A stretch of 64,000 bases of DNA from Croceimicrobium sp963977415 (GTDB taxonomy: Bacteria; Bacteroidota; Bacteroidia; Flavobacteriales; Schleiferiaceae). Made by a program: the position numbers and the translations under genes. The number at the start of each line of letters is the position of its first letter. The first letter of the stretch is position 1. This document shows, piece after piece, positions 58,616 to 64,000 of the stretch. Under the pieces are notes generated by a model. That model did not search any database. It had not been told where the DNA came from and saw only the letters and a list, made by a program, of their open reading frames with translations. The DNA lies in the NCBI GenBank assembly GCA_963977415.1, contig CAXBOS010000009.1, positions 1 through 64,000 on the forward strand, written 5' to 3'.

Positions 58616-59311
58616 TTACCAATCTTCGCCGAAGCGTTTCTTTACCAAGCTTATGAGACGATCTTCGTATGGTTTTTTGTTTTCCCAGTCGTAATCGGGT
58701 TTCACCAAGTTCTCAATAAAATACATCGATTCGAGATAAGTGTCGAGGGTATTAAGCTGGGATAGCACACGATTAAAATCCGCTTGACTGTCGTTAAACA
58801 AATGTTTTACAAAAGCAATTCGATCATTTAAGCCCACGGTTATGGCGCCCTTGGCTAGCTTGTCGTTTATGCTATGACTTTGCCCCGCTTCCGAATTTAT
58901 GGTACTCTGACTAGAAGTAGTTTCTACTTTAATCTCTTTTTCGGCTGCCACCTTTTGGGGCGCGGGTTTAATTTCTTCTGCTGCCGGTTTGGGAGTTTCT
59001 ACTGCGCTAGGGCTAGGTTTTTTTACGCTTTCGCTAGATGAGTTCTCTGTAGCGTTAGGTACTTTAGAAATACTTTCGGTTCTACTAGTCACTTTCGGTT
59101 CGGGCTTCGGTGCTAATGCTGGCGCGGTTTTCAATGCCGGTCCAGGAATAGTTTTACCTTCTTCTTCTAATTCTTCCAAATAGTTTAAAACCAAAAGTCG
59201 CTCATAAAGCATTTGTACCCGAGTAAGTTGCTCGGGTCTGGCTAAGGAATTATTATTCTCAATTATATAGTAACAAAGTTCCTTTAATTCTTTGCGAACG
59301 CTATCTTTCAT
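58616..59311 (-). CDS. Conserved-type hypothetical protein with disordered middle
   Basis: A 231-residue cytosolic protein. The N-terminal 50 residues are helical (KELKELCYYIIENNNSLARP). Residues about 55-135 are a low-complexity Pro/Ala/Ser/Glu-rich linker, probably disordered. The C-terminal 85 residues (GLNDRIAFVKHLFNDSQADF, then YLESMYFIENLV) form a compact helical domain. The two ends joined by a long linker suggest a tether or adaptor. I do not recognise a named family, and the pattern looks Bacteroidota-specific. It is divergent from tdk. Confidence 0.75.
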   Translation of the reverse strand: MKDSVRKELKELCYYIIENNNSLARPEQLTRVQMLYERLLVLNYLEELEEEGKTIPGPALKTAPALAPKPEPKVTSRTESISKVPNATENSSSESVKKPSPSAVETPKPAAEEIKPAPQKVAAEKEIKVETTSSQSTINSEAGQSHSINDKLAKGAITVGLNDRIAFVKHLFNDSQADFNRVLSQLNTLDTYLESMYFIENLVKPDYDWENKKPYEDRLISLVKKRFGEDW

Positions 59312-59360
59312 TTAACCGCTTCTTTTATGCTTAGTTTTGTGGCGATAATAGCCATAAAAA

Positions 59361-59948
59361 ATGTTCCTCGAAAATACAGTAAATCATCAAAAACATAGCG
59401 GGTGGATTGAAGTAATCTGCGGAAGCATGTTTTCGGGTAAAACCGAAGAGCTTATTCGTCGCTTAAAAAGAGCCCAATTTGCCCAGCAAACGGTGGAGAT
59501 TTTTAAGCCGATTATTGATACGCGATATAGTGAGGAAGAGGTAGTTAGCCACGATAATAATGCCTTTCGTTCTACTGCAGTAGAAAGCAGTTCTAATATC
59601 TTAATTTATGGCGACGGCATCGATGTAATTGGCATCGACGAAGCGCAATTTTTTGACGAAGGCATAGTAGAAGTTTGCAATGAATTGGCCAATCGAGGCG
59701 CGCGGGTAATAGTTGCTGGACTAGATATGGACTTCAAAGGCAAGCCATTTGGCCCCATGCCTTACCTTATGGCCACCGCCGAATACGTTACTAAAGTGCA
59801 CGCGGTATGTGTGAAAACGGGCAACTTGGCCAATCATTCGCATCGTATTGTAAGTGGCGATAAACAGGTGTTTTTAGGAGCGAAAGATCAGTATGAACCC
59901 CTGAGTAGGGCCGCCTTTAATGAAGCCATGAAGGTGAATAAAAAGTAA
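59361..59948 (+). CDS. tdk: Thymidine kinase
   Basis: A 195-residue type II thymidine kinase that phosphorylates salvaged thymidine. The P-loop is GSMFSGKTEE, the Mg-binding DE motif is GIDEAQFF, and the lasso region is HAVCVKTGNLANHSHR. The four cysteines that bind structural zinc in most TK1-like enzymes are mostly missing: only one remains in VCVKTGN, and the C-terminal pair is replaced by EPLSRAAF. The enzyme probably folds without zinc. murF-alr starts 1 bp after its stop, so they are co-transcribed. Confidence 0.95.
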   Translation: MFLENTVNHQKHSGWIEVICGSMFSGKTEELIRRLKRAQFAQQTVEIFKPIIDTRYSEEEVVSHDNNAFRSTAVESSSNILIYGDGIDVIGIDEAQFFDEGIVEVCNELANRGARVIVAGLDMDFKGKPFGPMPYLMATAEYVTKVHAVCVKTGNLANHSHRIVSGDKQVFLGAKDQYEPLSRAAFNEAMKVNKK

Positions 59949-59949
59949 A

Positions 59950-62418
59950 TTGGAAAATAGATCGTCACTTTTAGAGGGTTATTTACAAGCCGAGTTGATT
60001 GGGCCTCCTGCTCAATTGGTGACGCGCATTTTATACGATAGCCGCCAATATTCGGCAGGCAGTGGCGCCTTGTTTTTTGCTATCAGCGGCAAGCACCACA
60101 ACGGACATGAATACGTAGAAGAGCTTATTGCCAAGGGTGTAAAAGCCTTCGTGGTAGAAAAAACTCCGGTTAAGAATTATCCCGAAATTAGTTTTTATAA
60201 GGTGCCTAATACTTTGCAAGCTTTGCAAAATTTAGCGCAACAAATTCGTCTGTATTCGCGCGCTGAAATTATTGCCATAACGGGTAGTAATGGAAAAACA
60301 GTGGTAAAGGAGTGGCTCGGTCAGGTGCTGCAGCCGCATTTTAAACTGACTAAAAACCCCAAGAGTTATAATTCCCAAATTGGCGTTCCGATTTCCTTAT
60401 GGAATTTAAAAGACAATGATGAATTGGGGATTTTCGAAGCGGGGATTAGTCAACCCGATGAAATGCAAAACTTGGCGCAGATGCTCGCGCCCAAATGGGG
60501 GATTTTTACCAATATCGGTAGTGCTCACGCGGAAAACTTTAGTAATGTAGAAGCGAAAATCGACGAGAAATTGAAGCTTTTTCAAAAATCGGAACATCTT
60601 ATTTATCAAGCGGATGATTCGCTTTTGGCCCATAAGATTGAAAGTTTCGCGGCGAAAAAGGCCTTGCAATTACATGCTTGGTCTTGGCAGAAAACCAAAG
60701 CCGATTTTCAGTTTAAAATAATTAATGCACAGCCCAATTCCACCCAATTGGAATTAGTTTGGCAAGGAAAAAATTATACACTTTCTCTCCCTTTCGGAGA
60801 TGAGGCTAGTCTGCAAAACGCAGCACATAGTATCGTTTGTGCTTTTTTATTGGGCTTGAATCAGCAGCAAATTAATGCAGGATTATCCAAACTCACCCCG
60901 GTAGAAATGCGCCTTGAAATGAAGGAGGGCATTCAGAATGGCTTGCTGATTAACGATGCCTACAATAGCGATTTAGAATCACTGCGCTTGGCTTTGCATT
61001 TTTTAGACGCGCATGCAGGTGAGCGAGGTCGGGTTTTAATATTAAGCGATGTTCAGCAAATTGGTCTGGCGCCAGATGACTTATATAAAGCCTTGAGTGA
61101 AATTATTGAACGCTTTCAATTAGAGGCGCTCATATTAATTGGCGAGGCCTTGGAATCGCTAGAATTTAAGAGGCCGCAAATTTGTGCCTACTATCCCACT
61201 ACCGATGCCTTTTTAATAAATATGCATTTGCACAGTTTTAAAGAAAAGGCGGTGCTTTTAAAAGGAGCGCGCTCTTTTGCCTTTGAAAAAATTGCCGAAA
61301 GATTAGTCTTACATCGCCACGAAACGGTTTTAGAAGTGCATCTTAATCGCGTGGTTCATAACCTTAATTATTACCGCTCTAAATTAAAACCTGAGGCCAA
61401 ATTAATGGTAATGGTAAAAGCCTTTGCCTATGGCAGCGGCGCGGTGGAAGTTGCGAGGGTACTGGCCTTTCATGGGGTAGATTATTTAGCGGTTGCTTAC
61501 GCAGATGAGGGCTTAGAATTGCGCAAGGCAGGCATTGAACTTCCCATTATGGTTTTAAATACCGAATCTTCGGCGCTTAAATCCATGATTAAGAATAAAT
61601 TAGAACCCGAAATATACAGCTTAGCACGTTTAGGTGAGCTAGTCGATTTACTGGAGGCTTCTCCCGCCGAGCAAAAGGTTTTAATTCATCTCAAGTTAGA
61701 AACAGGTATGCATCGTTTGGGCTTTGAAGAAGCCGATTTAGACGAGCTTATTCAAGTTTTACAAAAACATTCTACTATAGCCGTGGCTTCTGTGTTTTCG
61801 CATCTAGCGGCAGCGGACGACCCGGCAGAAAGTGACTTTACCCGCTTGCAAATAGCCGCCTTTACCCGCATGAGCGATAGGATTGCCGCTGGATTATCCT
61901 ATCCCTTTTTAAGGCACATTGCCAATAGCAGTGGCATAGAACGTTTTCCCGAAGCATATTTTGATATGGTGCGTTTGGGAATTGGTTTGTATGGCGTTTC
62001 CAATGCAGAAGAAGAGCGCAAACACCTTTTACCGATTAGCGAATTGAAGGCGCGGGTTTCACAAATTAAAAATCTAAAAGCTGGGGATTCGGTAGGTTAT
62101 GGTAGGCGCTTTAAAGCAGATGCGGAAAGTAGAATTGCTGTTATTTCTATTGGCTATGCCGATGGCTTTAGTCGTTCCCTTAGCTTGGGAGTTGGCAAGG
62201 TGATGATTAAGGGCAAGCTATACCCAACAGTAGGTTCTGTGTGCATGGATATGGTAATGGTAAATATTTTTGAAGATCCGATAGAGGAAGGTGAGGAGGT
62301 TCTTATTTTTGGCGACGAAAGAAGTATTTATGATTTTGCAAGAGATATGAATACGATTCCCTACGAAGTTTTAACTGGTATTTCGCAACGTGTGAAGCGG
62401 GTGTATTTTATGTCCTAA
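59950..62418 (+). CDS. Bifunctional MurF ligase - alanine racemase
   Basis: An 822-residue fusion, TTG start. Residues 1-450 are a UDP-MurNAc-tripeptide:D-Ala-D-Ala ligase (MurF) with ATP loop TGSNGKTVVKEW (111-122) and NDAYNSDLESLRLAL. Residues about 455-822 are a PLP alanine racemase with the PLP lysine in VMVKAFAYGSG, NSSGIER and GYGRRF (catalytic tyrosine region), ending in ISQRVKRVY. One protein thus makes D-Ala and adds D-Ala-D-Ala to the peptidoglycan precursor. The MurF lysine and acidic residues appear intact, as far as can be read. The fusion occurs in many Bacteroidota. Confidence 0.93.
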   Translation: MENRSSLLEGYLQAELIGPPAQLVTRILYDSRQYSAGSGALFFAISGKHHNGHEYVEELIAKGVKAFVVEKTPVKNYPEISFYKVPNTLQALQNLAQQIRLYSRAEIIAITGSNGKTVVKEWLGQVLQPHFKLTKNPKSYNSQIGVPISLWNLKDNDELGIFEAGISQPDEMQNLAQMLAPKWGIFTNIGSAHAENFSNVEAKIDEKLKLFQKSEHLIYQADDSLLAHKIESFAAKKALQLHAWSWQKTKADFQFKIINAQPNSTQLELVWQGKNYTLSLPFGDEASLQNAAHSIVCAFLLGLNQQQINAGLSKLTPVEMRLEMKEGIQNGLLINDAYNSDLESLRLALHFLDAHAGERGRVLILSDVQQIGLAPDDLYKALSEIIERFQLEALILIGEALESLEFKRPQICAYYPTTDAFLINMHLHSFKEKAVLLKGARSFAFEKIAERLVLHRHETVLEVHLNRVVHNLNYYRSKLKPEAKLMVMVKAFAYGSGAVEVARVLAFHGVDYLAVAYADEGLELRKAGIELPIMVLNTESSALKSMIKNKLEPEIYSLARLGELVDLLEASPAEQKVLIHLKLETGMHRLGFEEADLDELIQVLQKHSTIAVASVFSHLAAADDPAESDFTRLQIAAFTRMSDRIAAGLSYPFLRHIANSSGIERFPEAYFDMVRLGIGLYGVSNAEEERKHLLPISELKARVSQIKNLKAGDSVGYGRRFKADAESRIAVISIGYADGFSRSLSLGVGKVMIKGKLYPTVGSVCMDMVMVNIFEDPIEEGEEVLIFGDERSIYDFARDMNTIPYEVLTGISQRVKRVYFMS

Positions 62419-62421
62419 AAA

Positions 62422-63234
62422 ATGAAATTAAAACGTTTTTTCCTTTTAGTCCTTCTCACTTTTGGTATCAATAATTTTAGTCTTGCTCAAGAAAGCCCCT
62501 CTAAAAAGGGTAGCCTTTATTTTTATTGGGGTTGGAATTGGGACGCTTTTACAAATTCGGATATTCGCTTTAAAGGCGAAGATTACGATTTTACTTTACA
62601 GGAAGTTAAGGCACGCGACAAGCAATTTCCCTTTGAAGGAGACACCTATTTGAATATAGGTCGGATGACCATTCCGCAGTATAATTTTCGCATCGGCTAT
62701 TATTTAAGCGATAATTGGGAGATATCTTTTGGGGCGGATCACATGAAATATGTGATGCAGCAAAATCAGTTTGTGCGCATTAACGGTTTTATTGGCGAGG
62801 CCTACGGCCCGTTTGCAGGGCAGTATAACGGTGAAGCAATTGAGCTAACTAAAGACTTTTTACAGTTTGAACATACCGATGGACTCAATTATCTTAATCT
62901 AGAACTGCGCCGATCCGATCAAATTTTGGACTATAAAAAATTTCAGTTTAGCGTTTTAGAGGGTTTAGGTATTGGGGCCTTAGTTCCCAAAACCAATACG
63001 GTTCTTTTAGGTAAAGAGCGTTACGATGAATTCCATACTTCGGGTTATGGTATATCGGCGGTTTTAGCCTTTAACTTTAATTTCTACCGCTATTTCTTTA
63101 TTCAGAGCGAGTTTAAAAGTGGTTATATCAATATGGCCAATATTCGCACTACCGCCAGCACGATGGACTCGGCCGAGCAATCTTTTTTCTTTGCGCAAAT
63201 TAATGGCGTGATCGGATTTAGGATTCCACTATAA
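62422..63234 (+). CDS. Outer-membrane beta-barrel-like hypothetical protein
   Basis: A 270-residue exported protein with a signal peptide (MKLKRFFLLVLLTFGINNFSLAQ). The rest has alternating hydrophobic-polar strands rich in Tyr, Phe and Gly (GSLYFYWGWNWDAF, YNFRIGYYLSDNWEISFG, YFFIQSEFKSGYINM) and ends with the aromatic-hydrophobic strand FFAQINGVIGFRIPL, which resembles a barrel closing strand. A small outer-membrane barrel is therefore likely. It starts 3 bp after murF-alr, so it sits in that operon. Substrate or function is unknown. Confidence 0.75.
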   Translation: MKLKRFFLLVLLTFGINNFSLAQESPSKKGSLYFYWGWNWDAFTNSDIRFKGEDYDFTLQEVKARDKQFPFEGDTYLNIGRMTIPQYNFRIGYYLSDNWEISFGADHMKYVMQQNQFVRINGFIGEAYGPFAGQYNGEAIELTKDFLQFEHTDGLNYLNLELRRSDQILDYKKFQFSVLEGLGIGALVPKTNTVLLGKERYDEFHTSGYGISAVLAFNFNFYRYFFIQSEFKSGYINMANIRTTASTMDSAEQSFFFAQINGVIGFRIPL

Positions 63235-63237
63235 AAA

Positions 63238-63271
63238 AAAATAGCCACAAGATTTATCCCGTGGCTATTTT
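63238..63271. terminator. Bidirectional terminator
   Basis: AAAATAGCCAC and GTGGCTATTTT form an 11-bp stem with a 12-nt loop between the convergent barrel protein and aminopeptidase genes. Confidence 0.85.
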
Positions 63272-63295
63272 ATAGAGTCTTAAGCCTCTGTTTGG

Positions 63296-64000
63296 TTAGC
63301 TTTTCGTAGTCTTTTTATCTACCTCTAAAAGAGCATCTAAGGTTTCTCTACTTACCGCATGGTAATTCGGTCTGGCTTTCGCGTAAATGTTATTGGCCAT
63401 CTCGGCTTGACCAGCATCTAGCATTGCTTTATAGGTTGGAGTAAGGAATTTTCTTCTCCCTACCGAAATTAGGAAGCTTTCCACTTTTGGATAAACAGCC
63501 TCATAGCCAGCGGCAATAGTAGGCTGGAACCAAGCAGCAGAAATCTCGCTGTTACCACTAGCGGTAAACCCGTATGCAGCATCTAGTTCAGCTAATTGCT
63601 CCTTTGTAATTGTTTCGGGCAGGCTATTGATAAAGTGTAACCATTCGTGGGTAGTCCAATTATCGCTTGAGCTGGCGGCGGGCAAAGTGCCTTTGTTTAA
63701 ATAGGCATCTAAGGCTTCACTTACTACCGCAAAACGATTGCTGCTTACCGTTGGTAAATTATCGGGTAAACCGATTTCGTAAATCCAGCTTTTCACACCG
63801 ATGCTCTTAAACTCTTCGTCACTTAAAAGATTGGCTCTTAAATAATCGATAAACTCTTCGGTGGTCATTACCGAGAATTTATTGGTCTGGAAATAATTTT
63901 TCAAGAACTCGTCGAAGCGCTCGCGGCCCACGGTTTCTTCCATTAAACGCAGAAAGAAATAACCTTTATCGTAAGGAATACTGGTAACGCCATCATCAGG
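63296..64000 (-). CDS. M1-family aminopeptidase, C-terminal part (partial)
   Basis: Only the 3' end of this leftward gene is in the window; the frame stays open to the edge at 64000. About 234 residues are visible. The segment TSIPYDKGYFFLRLMEE, followed by RFDEFLKNYFQTNKFSVMTT and a helical C-terminus with SWIYEIGLP and SRETLDALLE, matches the C-terminal domain of leukotriene-A4-hydrolase-like M1 aminopeptidases. The zinc motif HExxH and the catalytic domain must lie outside. A start at 63943 is not real; it is an internal Met. Confidence 0.85.
   Translation of the reverse strand, partial: PDDGVTSIPYDKGYFFLRLMEETVGRERFDEFLKNYFQTNKFSVMTTEEFIDYLRANLLSDEEFKSIGVKSWIYEIGLPDNLPTVSSNRFAVVSEALDAYLNKGTLPAASSSDNWTTHEWLHFINSLPETITKEQLAELDAAYGFTASGNSEISAAWFQPTIAAGYEAVYPKVESFLISVGRRKFLTPTYKAMLDAGQAEMANNIYAKARPNYHAVSRETLDALLEVDKKTTKS

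Overview
The window looks like a chromosomal segment from a Bacteroidota bacterium, most likely a marine member of the order Flavobacteriales. Several lineage traits support this: T9SS sorting domains of type A (28147-28962) and type B (53555-55807), LruC/DUF4842 and DUF4271 proteins, a MurF-alanine racemase fusion, a DnaG primase whose zinc ligands are replaced, 'HNLRT'-type histidine-kinase H-boxes, and TAnnTTTG -7 promoter boxes directly upstream of many starts. No rRNA operon, CRISPR array, prophage or complete insertion sequence is visible. The one tRNA gene is tRNA-Leu(CAA).

Layout: 225-5570, mainly leftward genes (WG-repeat protein, aldo/keto reductase, S41 protease, dCMP deaminase, esterase, small membrane protein). 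5734-9378, fasciclin protein, then a response regulator and five-PAS histidine kinase pair. 9762-16404, tRNA-Leu, DUF1801 protein, 3-hydroxyanthranilate dioxygenase, acidic lipoprotein, glycyl-tRNA synthetase, MarC, cold-shock protein, DEAD-box helicase and a fatty-acid desaturase that lacks an ATG at its expected N-terminus. 16688-30833, DUF3109 protein, class I ribonucleotide reductase (nrdB-nrdA), small hypotheticals, an HTH regulator, Mpo1-like protein, LruC lipoprotein, glutaryl-CoA-type dehydrogenase, a T9SS cargo protein, DUF4271-hemD and rnpA.

30877-40789 holds a second S41 protease followed by a surface-polysaccharide locus: two convergent O-antigen ligase/polymerase paralogues, a WecA-type phosphoglycosyltransferase, three GT2 glycosyltransferases, a Wzx-type flippase and a methyltransferase. 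40806-47107 has an XRE regulator, an intergenic region with a strong plus-strand terminator that implies an unannotated structured RNA or a leader attenuator, and a compact operon LysM - SGNH - SGNH - MBOAT, which resembles an envelope-glycan O-acylation system.

47118-53061 is leftward housekeeping (dnaG, two tandem MscS channels, polyprenyl synthase, rlmN). 53062-57284 is the most accessory-like part: a T9SS type-B surface protein and a ParDE toxin-antitoxin pair with a palindromic operator, surrounded by dispersed intergenic repeats. 57285-64000 carries a small membrane protein, queA, a conserved hypothetical, tdk, murF-alr, an outer-membrane-barrel-like protein and the 3' part of an M1-family aminopeptidase cut by the window edge. 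Functional calls rest on motifs read by eye; no database search was run.
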